Source: Anthopleura xanthogrammica (taxonomy: Eukaryota > Cnidaria > Anthozoa > Actiniaria > Actiniidae). Taken from it: a DNA stretch of 64,000 nucleotides. Made by a program: the position numbers and the translations under genes. The notes under the pieces were generated by a model, which worked only from the letters and a program-made list of their open reading frames with translations, was not told where the DNA came from and did not search any database. Of the stretch, positions 35,201-45,100 are shown piece by piece. The stretch spans positions 13,550,291 to 13,614,290 of the forward strand of contig OZ025206.1 in assembly GCA_964019055.1 (NCBI GenBank), given 5' to 3'. The number at the start of each line of letters is the position of its first letter. Position 1 is the stretch's first letter.

Positions 35201-36948
35201 TAAAAAAGAGTATAACGCGTTATACTCTTTTTTATTTATAACTTTATGTTTTTCAAAATCGCTACTTATATATATATTGATAAAGAAATAAATTATTACA
35301 ATATGTTGACAATTTTGTGCAAAAAGGATATCATCACATTTCTTTTGATATTTTTTGATCAATTTGCTGTGAAGATAAAAAGAAATATCAAATTAGTAAC
35401 ATGCCAAAATACCAACAAATAAATCACATTAATTATAAAATGAGAATTCTTCTTACATGTGTAAGACAATGCATAAATGCAAATGCATACAACACACTGA
35501 AGTTTTTACAAAGAAATTACAGCCCTTTTCACAATTCTGCAACCTAACTGATTCCAGACATCTAGCATTTTGGTTTCCATCAATCAAACTATGATTGGCC
35601 GAGTTCATCCTGAACAAGCGATAAGGAAATTCCTGTGGCTAGACAGGCATTTTTATGTGGAAATTTGTTTATTACTCATGATTGGAATGAACTCGGCCCA
35701 TTTCAAATTTGATTGACAGAAGCCAAAGTGCCAGAAGTCTGGAGTTGGTAGGTCACAGCACTGCAAGAGACTCCTCAATTAACTTACTCTGTTGACATTA
35801 TCTTTTCTTTGATCATTTTGAGTGTAGCAGCTTGATCCTTCCTTGCTATTTCAATTTCCTAAACAGCAGAATAAAAATTGCCATGTAACAGAACTTGTAA
35901 TATTTATAATATGTAAGGTTTGATAATAAACAACAAAAAAATACTCTACAAAAATACATGATACGATGGCAATCAATAGACCTAATCAGTCTTGGTGTAA
36001 TGTTTTCACATTTCAGACCACATGCACTTCCCGAGAGTAGGCTTATACTACTTTGCAGAATGAAATGAAATGAAATATTCCAGCTGAGTTGATTGCCTTC
36101 CCCGAAAGGAATTATGGGTCACTAATTTTGGATAGCATTTTTCAGCATTTTTCGGAGTATACAATGTAGAATTTTCTAATTGATTGAAATAAAATTCTGC
36201 CATGAGTTCAACTAGTGTTTGCGATTAATTTAAGGAAGGAATAACTCGTATTTCATAAATTCTCTTGGCAGAATAATGGGAAATGCTGATCAAAATACGA
36301 TTTTGAATCCTCAATTCTGATTGGTTGACCTTGAGTTTGTTCTGAAGCTCAACTCAGCTGGTTGGAGTCTACTTTGTGGAACGAAACGAAACGAAATATT
36401 TATGAATTAAATTTATAATGATATACCTTCAATATACATGCAGAATAATATACCTTTCTGGTTTTCGATTTTTTTTTGTAAGCCAAAAATTATGTTAACC
36501 TGAGTTTTTTCAATATATTTACTGTATTCTAAAAAAATCATTGCTTCATAATTTAATAAACCACGACTGCAATGGCCGTTTTCTTTAAAATTTTTACTCT
36601 CACCACTCTTCAATTATCAGGTTGAAGTCATTGAAGTGTTCACAAACGTCAGTATTGCGTTTGTTTGTTTTTATGTGATATATTTTTATGTAATATTTAC
36701 AGCTTTTTAATACGTTATTTTACTTAAAAACACTAAGAATAAAAAAATATGTATAGTTTTTTGTAATACTTGGCATATTTACATCAGATATTTTGTGAAT
36801 GCAAGAAATAATTGCGGGAAAGCAGCGTGTTGATGAACTGTCAGGGTGAGAAACAGTCAGAAAAAGAAAGAAAAACGTAATGATTAATTACCTGTTTGAG
36901 GCGTACACACGAGGAACATTCCTCGACGACATCAGACTTTTCCACCAT
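23277..36948 (-). CDS. ICE1: ICE1, little elongation complex subunit 1 (fifteen exons)
   Basis: ICE1 is the scaffold of the little elongation complex, which drives RNA polymerase II transcription of small nuclear RNA genes. Exons: 36948-36892, 35858-35788, 35366-35311, 35103-35058, 34884-34821, 34336-34256, 33776-33667, 33172-33114, 33035-32953, 32201-32150, 30599-27201, 26396-25993, 25341-24487, 24330-24235, 23518-23277. The N-terminus matches the vertebrate pattern: a CxxC ([10 protein letters not shown]), then [20 protein letters not shown] and KKCDD. Exons 2-10 form a coiled coil, exon 11 is acidic and disordered, and exons 11 (end) to 15 form the conserved helical C-terminus ending [18 protein letters not shown] and a further 60 residues. 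About 1,890 residues against roughly 2,270 in human. Phases agree at every junction except exon 10 to 11, so a small exon or a different donor is missing there. The ATG choice follows from the match and phase. Confidence 0.82.
23710..23994. mobile_element. Foldback MITE with internal duplication
   Basis: Inverted ends of about 60 bases: ATTTTTCATGCGACGTCGCA on the left and TGCGACGTCGCATGAAAAAT on the right, each followed by GTGTGACCACCC or its complement. The right half contains two tandem copies of a segment with GCACGACGAACCTCAC and GTTAATTCAACGT. It lies in the last ICE1 intron. Confidence 0.75.
24487..25341 (-). CDS. ICE1: ICE1 exon 13 with coding minisatellite
   Basis: The exon starts [20 protein letters not shown], continues to a tryptophan-rich [19 protein letters not shown], and ends [14 protein letters not shown]; these match the helical C-terminal domain. 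Between them lie about five in-frame copies of a 39-residue (117-bp) repeat containing [19 protein letters not shown] and [11 protein letters not shown]. One copy is short, lacking the HPSLDS segment. The frame stays open and both flanks continue the conserved domain, so the repeat is probably translated as a polar loop. Confidence 0.8.
24600..25175. repeat. 117-bp coding minisatellite
   Basis: About five copies of a 117-bp unit inside ICE1 exon 13. Copies differ by a few bases; the third from the left is shortened by a multiple of three. Unit landmarks on the plus strand are TTTTTACTGTCAGACGTAGA and GACATGGTGTTGTAGTTCC. Confidence 0.9.
26519..26716. mobile_element. MITE family B, copy 2
   Basis: Ends AGATCTTTTTCGGCTTGG and CAAGCCGAAAAGATCT, then TTTCAGACCACTTGTCATTC and the inner AGAATAAGATTCTTTGTTTG shared with copy 1. 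It lies in the intron between ICE1 exons 11 and 12. Confidence 0.75.
27201..30599 (-). CDS. ICE1: ICE1 exon 11, long acidic disordered region
   Basis: A single 3,399-nt exon of 1,133 codons. It opens [19 protein letters not shown], then runs through Ser/Asp/Glu-rich sequence ([17 protein letters not shown]) with two proline-directed motifs of the type PLSPVPSSP and LSPLPPSP, one near each end. The last 150 residues become ordered-looking ([20 protein letters not shown]) and join the C-terminal domain. The open frame extends upstream past the acceptor CCCTAG to 30751, but those residues come from intronic repeats and should not be counted. The donor TG|GTAAGT at 27201 is strong. Confidence 0.85.
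30655..30815. repeat. AATCCCAGTCCCAGT interspersed short repeat
   Basis: Several imperfect copies of CAAAATCCCAGTCCCAGT directly upstream of the acceptor of ICE1 exon 11. Reading through it produces the spurious N-terminus of the 1,184-codon open frame. Confidence 0.7.
30905..31725. mobile_element. CGGCGATTT-type foldback element split by an insertion
   Basis: Left part 30905-31112 (TTTTTTCGGCGATTTTGAGG, GCGATATCGCGGCGACTTGA) and right part 31693-31725 (AACGCCGAAAAAATTGCCGG, GTGAACAGGCC) are separated by the TTAA-flanked element at 31117. A related element with GGCGATTTTTTTCGGCGATT is at about 33340-33500. Confidence 0.6.
31117..31688. mobile_element. TTAA-flanked MITE, 572 bp, nested
   Basis: Ends GGAGGCTAGAAAGGGTTTT and AACCATTTCGAGCCTCC are inverted and are flanked by TTAA at 31113-31116 and 31689-31692. 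A second internal inversion (CAAAAACCGGACGGTGAAAA against TTTTACCGTCCAGTTTTTGA) is present. TTAA duplication is the mark of piggyBac-type transposition; the element has no coding sequence. Confidence 0.75.
32150..36948 (-). CDS. ICE1: ICE1 exons 1-10, N-terminal coiled-coil region
   Basis: Ten exons of 46-110 nt give about 226 codons of charged heptad-like sequence, for example [20 protein letters not shown] and [19 protein letters not shown]. All donors read GT and acceptors AG, with phases 0,2,1,2,0,0,2,1,0 at successive junctions. Exon 3 uses the less usual donor GTCAAC, chosen because it restores phase with exon 4; this is the softest border. The region corresponds to the part of ICE1 reported to nucleate the complex, which is family knowledge rather than something seen here. 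Confidence 0.78.
32428..32938. repeat. Mirror-ordered compound tetranucleotide array
   Basis: The order is GAAT-type units, GGAT (about 10), GGAC (about 76, 32561-32863), GGAT (about 13), then GAAT-type units again. It lies in the ICE1 intron between exons 9 and 10 and ends only about 15 bases from the exon 9 donor at 32953. The Thr-Asp-Gly-Arg and Arg-Pro-Ser-Val ORFs across it are artefacts. Confidence 0.95.
35194..35241. repeat. Perfect 48-bp palindrome
   Basis: TTATAAATAAAAAAGAGTAT followed by AACG and then the exact complement, centred on ACGCGT. No spacer and no mismatch. It is AT-rich and sits in the ICE1 intron between exons 3 and 4. Confidence 0.95.
35539..35752. mobile_element. Foldback MITE, 214 bp
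   Basis: Arms AACCTAACTGATTCCAGACA through ATCAATCAAACTATGATTGG and the complement ending CTGGAGTTGGTAGGT pair imperfectly. GGCCGAGTTCAT and ATGAACTCGGCC form the inner arm ends. A partial relative is at 33500-33630. Confidence 0.75.
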
Positions 36949-36971
36949 ACTGATACTTTAACCCAAGATGC

Positions 36972-37034
36972 TCAACTATTGAGCAAAATCAGATAATTTG
37001 AGAACTCTTCGTCCGTGTCCATGTTGTCCGCCAT
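36972..37034 (-). CDS. Upstream ORF in the ICE1 leader, 20 residues
   Basis: ATG in a strong context (AAGATGGCG) opens MADNMDTDEEFSNYLILLNS and stops 23 bases before the ICE1 start. If the transcript begins upstream of 37034, ribosomes would meet this ORF first. It could reduce ICE1 translation, or the true transcription start could lie inside it. Confidence 0.4.
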   Translation of the reverse strand: MADNMDTDEEFSNYLILLNS

Positions 37035-37759
37035 CTTGAAAAGCTGAAAACGGAGTGGGACTGGAACTATACTCAGGACTTCTCCAACGCTCGTTCTCGT
37101 GTAACAGGAAGCCCGCGTAATCACGGGATCGGGAGTGGGTGCATAAATACGTTCTTGGCAGGTAAGATGGGGGGTAAAATTTAGTAGATATGCTCTTCCA
37201 GGCAAAAAAAGAAAACCATTTATATGGAAGGGCGTTTGTCTAGTTGCCCAGTCGCGGAAAGGGAAGTAAGGGACTAGGGAGTGACCACGCCTTCAATTCC
37301 TAGAATTTATGGTTTCAGTTTATTTATTGTTTTTACAGTAATACTAGAAGTCTAGTTTATTCCATGTGCGGAGGCTAGATGCCCTGTGTGGCTAAATTTC
37401 TCCTCATGACCAGTTTATGTTGATGATAACAGTGGATTTGGCGAGGATTTTGGCGCCAAAAACGGGCACGCTCGAAAGGGACTCTCGCTACGTCCTTGTC
37501 GGTAGTAAAAAAAACATGTGATTTTTATAATTAAAACCCTCCAAAATGTTGAAGTTAGATTCCCGCAAAGCTCTTTATCAGTCAATTTGATTTGTCTAGT
37601 GCCCTTTGTTTCTTAGAAAACCAAAACTGAGGAACACAGACTTTGGGCCGGGTTGAGTATGTGGTATGTGCATGTGCGATAACCAAATGAGTAGATAATC
37701 ATTTGCAACTAACTCATTCAAACTGGCTATTTCATTTCGAATCATTCACTCGTTTATCC

Positions 37760-38220
37760 CAGCCATCCAAATCGGCTGACTCAGTGGACTGACTTACTGG
37801 ACTGACTTACTGGCTTGCTGACCTACTGAATGACCGACCCAGGGGCGTAGCCAGGATTTGGCTTAGGGGGCCCAAAACCCGTTTTCAGAACATCAACCCC
37901 CCAAAAAAAAACGGCCAACCAAAAAAAAAAACGGCAAACAAAAAAAACCCCAGATAATCGTGAGGGGGCCCGTCCCCCCTGTCCCCTGGCTACGCCCCTG
38001 AGACCGATGATTGACTGACTGACTGGTGGCTAGGTCTACTGCCTCTCATAATTACATTTTCTGGCGGTCTGCAGTGGTAACTGATAAATCGGCTGCTTGA
38101 CTTTAATCTGATAGAGAGATTGACTAACTGTTTGAAGACTGGCAGACAGATTAACTGATATAATACGATGACTAATTCTGTCACTGATTAACTAATCAGT
38201 CAAGTCTCTGCAGACATTGA
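37760..38220. repeat. Degenerate GACT/CTGA-type repeat
   Basis: Irregular GACTGACTTACTGG-type units, interrupted by the CAGGGGC MITE. A similar degenerate array is at 61690-62135. Confidence 0.7.
37840..38000. mobile_element. CAGGGGC MITE, copy 3
   Basis: Ends CAGGGGCGTAGCCAGG and CCCTGGCTACGCCCCTG. GACCGA occurs just outside both ends and may be the target duplication. The centre has A-rich and C-rich runs. Confidence 0.8.
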
Positions 38221-39639
38221 TTGACATATGATGTTATATGACAATCTGCCGCGCGGAACCTCCATGCATGTTAATTCAGTCATGTGACGTAGTACCCACT
38301 AAAAGCGCTGTTACACACTAGTCTACACTTTTTTGTGCAACTTTTCTCGCGAACAAAATTGTTGCTGATTGAACGAAACTATGGTACACGTGCAAGTTTC
38401 ATTGAAACTTGTATAGTTACAGAAAGTAGAAGGTAGTAATAGTTGTACTTGTTGTCTGCAACACAAAATTGAAAAATACCAGTTGCGCGAGCGTATGACG
38501 TGAGCTCGAAAAACTGCAAGAATTTTGTTTGCGAGACAAATAGTCAATGATGACTGATGATAACTGTTTCCATCGTCAGTCAACTATCGCACGTCTAATG
38601 TTATTAAAGTAGAAATATAGCCAGCTGGTAACAGTTACTTATATCACCACTGTGAAAATACCCTTATTTGGCCTGGAAAAGGGCGTAATTCATAACTTAC
38701 TATATTAATATCAATCTGGAACTTCTTTTATGACGTACGAGTGACGTCAATATAAAGCCATAATTAATCTCTTGCAGTGAAGTCAAAGCCAAACCCAAAT
38801 CGATGAATGAGTTGTCAGGGATTTTATTGTCACCAAGGTCAGTAACTGCGGACAAAGAGATCGGCCAGGCAGTGTAACTTGATGTGAGGAATCCGATATA
38901 GGAGTTTGGGAATAATTTTCCAAATATACAATATCAAGGTGATACTCGCCATTAAATCCTGACAACCCGTAATCAGTGTGGGGCTGCTCCTCATGATTGC
39001 AAACTGCACTATCAAAGTATTTTCCGGCAAGTCCCACAACACTATATACGTTGTTAATTTAGAGTGCTGTAACCTAGAAAAGTCGGCCAATTTTCCTTTC
39101 CTGAACAGAACTAGTGACTTGTCATCAAAAAAAATCGACTTTACGGTGACTTTTCGATGAGTTTATGGTAATGAATGACACAATAGAAAAAGTATTTTAT
39201 TTAATATATCAAACACGAAAAAAAAGTTTTTATCCGATATCCAAACACCTATAGAAGGTTTCACGGGGTAAACCAACTATTTCCTTTGTTGCTATGTACT
39301 AGCTCCCAAACCATTGATATACATTGGAGAAAATCAAAGCAAAAGTTGACCATATTTTATGCTAATTAAAACACCTAATATCCAAACCACAGGAAACCAC
39401 GATTTACTTTTTTGTCGTTTTTAAATATCAAAGATATCGAGAAAGTCAACTGAACCGCCTTAGAAACTTTGTAACTTTTCGTCTTATCGGGTTTTTCGTC
39501 ACTATAACTCCAACGGTTTGATGCATGGTAGCCCAAACACGAGACAATTTACATATTTTCTGTTTTTCCAGTTTTGGTGTCGACAGAGTAGTATTGTAGG
39601 TCCTTGTACTTAGTTGTAAGTTTTATTTTTCCTTCTCAG

Positions 39640-40178
39640 TCATGTTTATCGTATTTCGCATAGCTATGTTATCTATTTATCCTGTGCCAAAGTTGCTTGG
39701 GGAAGTACCTACAACACTCATTTAAAAAAGTTACAAACAAAACAAAATCATATTGCTAGAGTCATGTTTTTTACTACTCTATATGGTAAAAAATACTCCA
39801 AGTGCATTACCATTACTAAACTTACTTGATATATTAACATTACATAATAAGGACAAATTACAGGCTCTAAAATTCATTCACCGATGGCACAAAAAGCAGT
39901 TGCCAGACATATTTGAAAGCTATTTCAAATATGCTAAAGAAGTTCATTCATATAATATAAGATATGCATCCAACAATAATATTTTCAAAATGAAATTCAG
40001 AACCAATATTGATAAACAATCAATTGCTGCAATGGCAGCAGATTTATGGAAAGAACTGCCACAACCTTTAAAACAAATTAATGCTCATCCGTCTTTTGCT
40101 AAGAAACTTAAAATATTTTTGTTAGAACTCCAAAATTCCAGTCGAAAGAAATTGAAATCCCTTGGTACAATAACTTAA
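39640..40178 (+). pseudogene. Decayed 3' end of a LINE-type reverse transcriptase
   Basis: The region reads first in one frame (CAKVAWGSTYNTHLKKLQ, QNHIARVMFF) and then, after a shift near 39790, in another (LLNLLDILTLHNKDKLQALK, ending at 40178). The lysine-rich tail with RYASNNNIF and AADLWKELPQPLKQ is typical of the C-terminal region of CR1/L2/RTE-type non-LTR elements. The catalytic domain is missing. It is a 5'-truncated, frameshifted copy. Confidence 0.7.
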
Positions 40179-40428
40179 TCAAATATTTCTCAACTCTCCT
40201 AATCTTATTTAAAATTCAAGGTCTATACTTTCTTCCTTCGTTCTCTATATGTAAATTGATATAATTATTGTTGTGTGTGTTAGCTCATCAAAATGTAACT
40301 CACAATGTTAGTATTTAACTAGAAAACCTAACGGTTCATTTAGATACTAAACATTTCAAAATTATAACTATATTTTTGCTTAAAAAACAAACCTTCAAAA
40401 TAATTGTACTGAAAAAAATATTTTATAA

Positions 40429-40646
40429 CTTATTGCGACTTTGAGCCGCCAATATGGGTTTATATTGGCGGCTAGTTGGGAGAAAAGATATTTTCTTCCA
40501 ACGCCGTCACTATAACCCGTATTGGCGGCTCAAAATCGCAATAAGTTTTGTATCGCGATTTTCCTATCGCTCGGCAATTCTGAGCCGACAATACGGGTTT
40601 ATATTGGCGGCACTCTACCAATCGAACTTATAGGAGAATCGCGATA
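40429..40646. mobile_element. Nested foldback elements, GCCGCCAATA type
   Basis: First palindrome 40429-40545: CTTATTGCGACTTTGAGCCG and CGGCTCAAAATCGCAATAAG. Second 40551-40646: TATCGCGATTTTCCTA and TAGGAGAATCGCGATA. Both contain the ATATTGGCGGC or complement motif, so they look like two related copies side by side. Confidence 0.7.
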
Positions 40647-42127
40647 CAGCAAAATATATCAATCTGTTAATGTATATATTAATAGAAATGTGAAATAAAA
40701 AGTATTGTATTGTATTGTATATGGCCGATTCTTTTGATATTTCATTTTGGTGGCAGGTCGATTCAGTTATTAGATTTTTATTATTATTTAATTGCAGAAA
40801 ATTTAGGCGTCCTACTTGATTTGAAGTGTCTGTCGTTCTTGAAAGACATTGAAATTTCCAGTTCTTCAAATTTATCGATATCCTGAAACAACTTCTGGGC
40901 TGATCAAATTCAGGGCACGGCTAACTTACAGATCAAATTGGAATTTAGCGTTTTAGGTTTTGCGGAGGACAGAAAACCGGAGAACCCGCAATAAACCCTC
41001 GATTCAAGGGAAAGACCTAAAAAATTCTACTCCAATGTGGTGTCAAGTCCAGGAATCGAACTCTATTGATTTTAATTGACGCAGACAGAAGTCGGGTTTG
41101 ATTACCATTGACAGGACAAACGCGCCTTTTTTGGCTACATGTCGTCTTTCGTCCAGGTTGTATTTCAAGCACTTGATCATCATGAGAACAGTTAATCAAA
41201 ATCCTGTGAATGTCCTTATCGCCTACCATGACTGGCATGCTGCCCATTAGAAATCAATCATTTAAATAGTTTTTAAATGAAAGTTTGCCGTCCATCTGGT
41301 AAAAATTCCGCACAAACCCAAACGATGATCTCTACTGAAGGCAACTGAACTATTGCTTATTATTGTTATGTTTCAAGTCCTAGAAAACTTGTAAGTGAAG
41401 AAAAGCATCAATAGTTTCATAGTATTGATATCCTTTGTATTTTATTAAGTTGTTCTAAATTTGTATAGAGCTATTATCTGCTGAATATTAGTATACCTGT
41501 ACGAAGGGCATGGTGTTGCGGGAAACTAAAGCCATGATACTGCCAAAAAAAGAACGTAAAAAAAACTATAAAACTATTGAAAAAATCGTCGAAAGCCAAA
41601 AGGTGGTAAATATGGTACTAACAAAATCGGCACATAGCACATGCACCATAAAGATCTGAAACTTTTACCATGAACAGCACGATATTAACCGAATTCTGCT
41701 GGACACACCCCTCCTTGTGAAAGACGCCCCCTGTAATGCTCTCCTTGGATTAGGATAGGCTTTCAGCAACCTTCTATAGGTTAATTGGCCTATTATACTT
41801 ACGTCCGGCTTTTGACTGACTGCCTATTCTGCTCTCCAGCCTCTGAAAGATATATTGATTTTGTGACACGTGGTTGTCACGCCGCAGGCTTATTTTCCTG
41901 GTATTTTTCTCTTTTCGTAAGATCTTCCCTTTTTGGACAATCGCCATTTTTCTATTATTTACTAGGTTTCCTGTATTCTACTCATTTTTTTAATAAATTT
42001 AATCGGCTTCCCCACGCACACTCATGGGGTGACAGGAAGTTGTGTAGGAGGGCTTGATTATACTCAAAATTCTTGCAAAAGAATTAGACCAATCTTACAA
42101 TGAGCAAATAGTTTAATCTTTTAAGAT

Positions 42128-45100
42128 GGAAACGGATATGACATTGAATGAATTTCAGACCATTTGCCTAGGTACCAGCCAGAGGTGACATTGAGTGATC
42201 TTCAGACCATTTGCCTAGGTGGCAGTCAGGGATGACATTGAGTGATCTTCAGACCATTTGCCTAGGTGGCAGCCAGAGATGACATTGCGTGATCTTAAGA
42301 CCATTTGCCTAGGTGGCAGTCAGGGATGACATTGAGTGATCTTCAGACTATTTGCCTAGGTACCAGCCAGAGATGACATTGAGTGATCTTCAGACCATTT
42401 GCATAGGTGCCAGCCAGAGATGATATTCAGTGATCTTCAGACCATTTGCCTAGGTGCCAGCCAGAGATGACAGTGAGTGATCTTCAGACCATTTGCCTAG
42501 GTGGCAGTCAGGGATGACAGTGAGTGATCTTCAGACCATTTGCCTAGGTGGCAGTCAGGGTTGACATTGAGTGATCTTCAGACCATTTGCCTAGGTGGCA
42601 GCCAGGGATGACATTGAGTGATCTTCAGACCATTTGCCTAGGTGGCAGTAAGGGATGACATTGAGTGATCTTCAGACCATTTGTCTGGGTGGCAGCCAGA
42701 GATTACATTGAGTGATCTTCAGACCATTTGCCTAGGTGGCAGTCAGGGATAAAGGTAAAGAAACTATATTTAACGTCGGTAGTTCCTTCAGCTACGTGGC
42801 TGGTATCAATGGAAGCCGACGGTGCGCACTTTACCCCCTCTCTCCATCAGTGCTCTGTTTTAAGAGTATTCAAAGCTGAAGCTACACGGATTAGAAAGAA
42901 GTCGAAACAGACGTGGAGATCCTGAGGATCGAACTATGGACCTCTAGCTCCGAAGGCCGCGCACTAACCAACTGAGCTACGCCTGCTCCTAAATGCTCCA
43001 TTTTCCTAGGTGGCAGCCAGAGATGACATTGAGTGATCTTCAGACCATTTGCCTAGGTGGCAGCCAGAGATTACATTGAGTGATGTTCAGACCATTTGCC
43101 TAGGTGGCAGCCAGAGATGATAGTGAGTGATGTTCAGACCATTTGCCTAGGTGGCAGTCAGTGATGACATTGAGTGATCTTCAGACCATTTGCCTATGTA
43201 CCAGCCAGAGATGACATTGAGTGATCTTCAGACCATTTGCCTAGGTACCAGCCAGGGATGACATTGAGTGATCTTCAGACCATTTGCCTAGGTGGCAGCC
43301 AGAGATGACAGTGAGTGATCTTAAGACCATTTGCCTAGGTGCCAGCCATAGATGACATTGAGTGATCTTCAGACCATTTGCCTAGGTGCCAGCCAGAGCT
43401 GACATTGAGTGATCTTCAGACCATTTGCCTAGGTGCCAGCCAGAGATGACATTGAGTGATCTTAAGACCATTTGCCTAGGTGCCAGTCAGAGATGACATT
43501 GAGTGATCTTCAGACCATTTGCCTAGGTGGCAGCCAGGGATGACATTGAGTGATCTTCAGACCATTTGCCTAGGTGGCAGTAAGGGATGACATTGAGTGA
43601 TCTTCAGACCATTTGCCTAGGTACCAGTCAGAGATGACATTGAGTGATCTTCAGACCATTTACCTAGGTGCCAGCCAGAGATGACATTGAGTGATCTTCA
43701 GATCAACTGCCTGGGTACGAGGTGTGGTACCAGCCAGAGATGACAGCGAGTGATCTTCAGACCAAATTCTTAGGTACCAGCCATAGATGACCGTGAGTGA
43801 TCTTCAGACCAATTTCATAGGTACCAGCCAGAGATGACAGTGAGTGATCTTAAGACCATTTGCCTAGGTACCAGCCAGAGATGACAGTGAGTGATCTTCA
43901 AATCAACTGCATAGGTACCAGCTAGAGATGATATTGAATGATCTTCAGACCATTTGCCTAGGTGCCAGTCAGAGATGACATTGAGTGATCTTCAGACCAT
44001 TTGCCTAGGTGCCAGTCAGGGATGACATTGAGTGATCTTCAGACCATTTGCCTAGGTGGCAGCCAGAGATGACAGTGAGTGATCTTAAGACCATTTGCCT
44101 AGGTGCCAGCCATAGATGACATTGAGTGATCTTCAGACCATTTGCCTAGGTGCCAGCCAGAGCTGACATTGAGTGATCTTCAGACCATTTGCCTAGGTGC
44201 CAGCCAGAGATGACATTGAGTGATCTTAAGACCATTTGCCTAGGTGCCAGTCAGAGATGACATTGAGTGATCTTCAGACCATTTGCCTAGGTGGCAGCCA
44301 GGGATGACATTGAGTGATCTTCAGACCATTTGCCTAGGTGGCAGTAAGGGATGACATTGAGTGATCTTCAGACCATTTGCCTAGGTACCAGTCAGAGATG
44401 ACATTGAGTGATCTTCAGACCATTTACCTAGGTGCCAGCCAGAGATGACATTGAGTGATCTTCAGATCAACTGCCTGGGTACGAGGTGTGGTACCAGCCA
44501 GAGATGACAGCGAGTGATCTTCAGACCAAATTCTTAGGTACCAGCCATAGATGACCGTGAGTGATCTTCAGACCAATTTCATAGGTACCAGCCAGAGATG
44601 ACAGTGAGTGATCTTAAGACCATTTGCCTAGGTACCAGTCAGAGATGACATTGAGTGATCTTCAGACCATTTACCTAGGTGCCAGCCAGAGATGACATTG
44701 AGTGATCTTCAGATCAACTGCCTGGGTACGAGGTGTGGTACCAGCCAGAGATGACAGCGAGTGATCTTCAGACCAAATTCTTAGGTACCAGCCATAGATG
44801 ACCGTGAGTGATCTTCAGACCAATTTCATAGGTACCAGCCAGAGATGACAGTGAGTGATCTTAAGACCATTTGCCTAGGTACCAGCCAGAGATGACAGTG
44901 AGTGATCTTCAAATCAACTGCATAGGTACCAGCTAGAGATGATATTGAATGATCTTCAGACCATTTGCCTAGGTGCCAGTCAGAGATGACATTGAGTGAT
45001 CTTCAGACCATTTGCCTAGGTACCAGTCAGAGATGACATTGAGTGATCTTCAGACCATTTGCCTAGGTGCCAGTCAGAGATGACATTGAGTGATCTTCAG

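Noticed and set aside
41785..42057. 90-residue ORF with hydrophobic stretches
   Set aside because: Phenylalanine/tyrosine-rich by AT composition, no conserved features, no good start context.
42912..42988. A functional tRNA gene on the minus strand
   Set aside because: A and B boxes are present but the anticodon and acceptor stems do not pair properly; a tRNA-derived SINE fits better.
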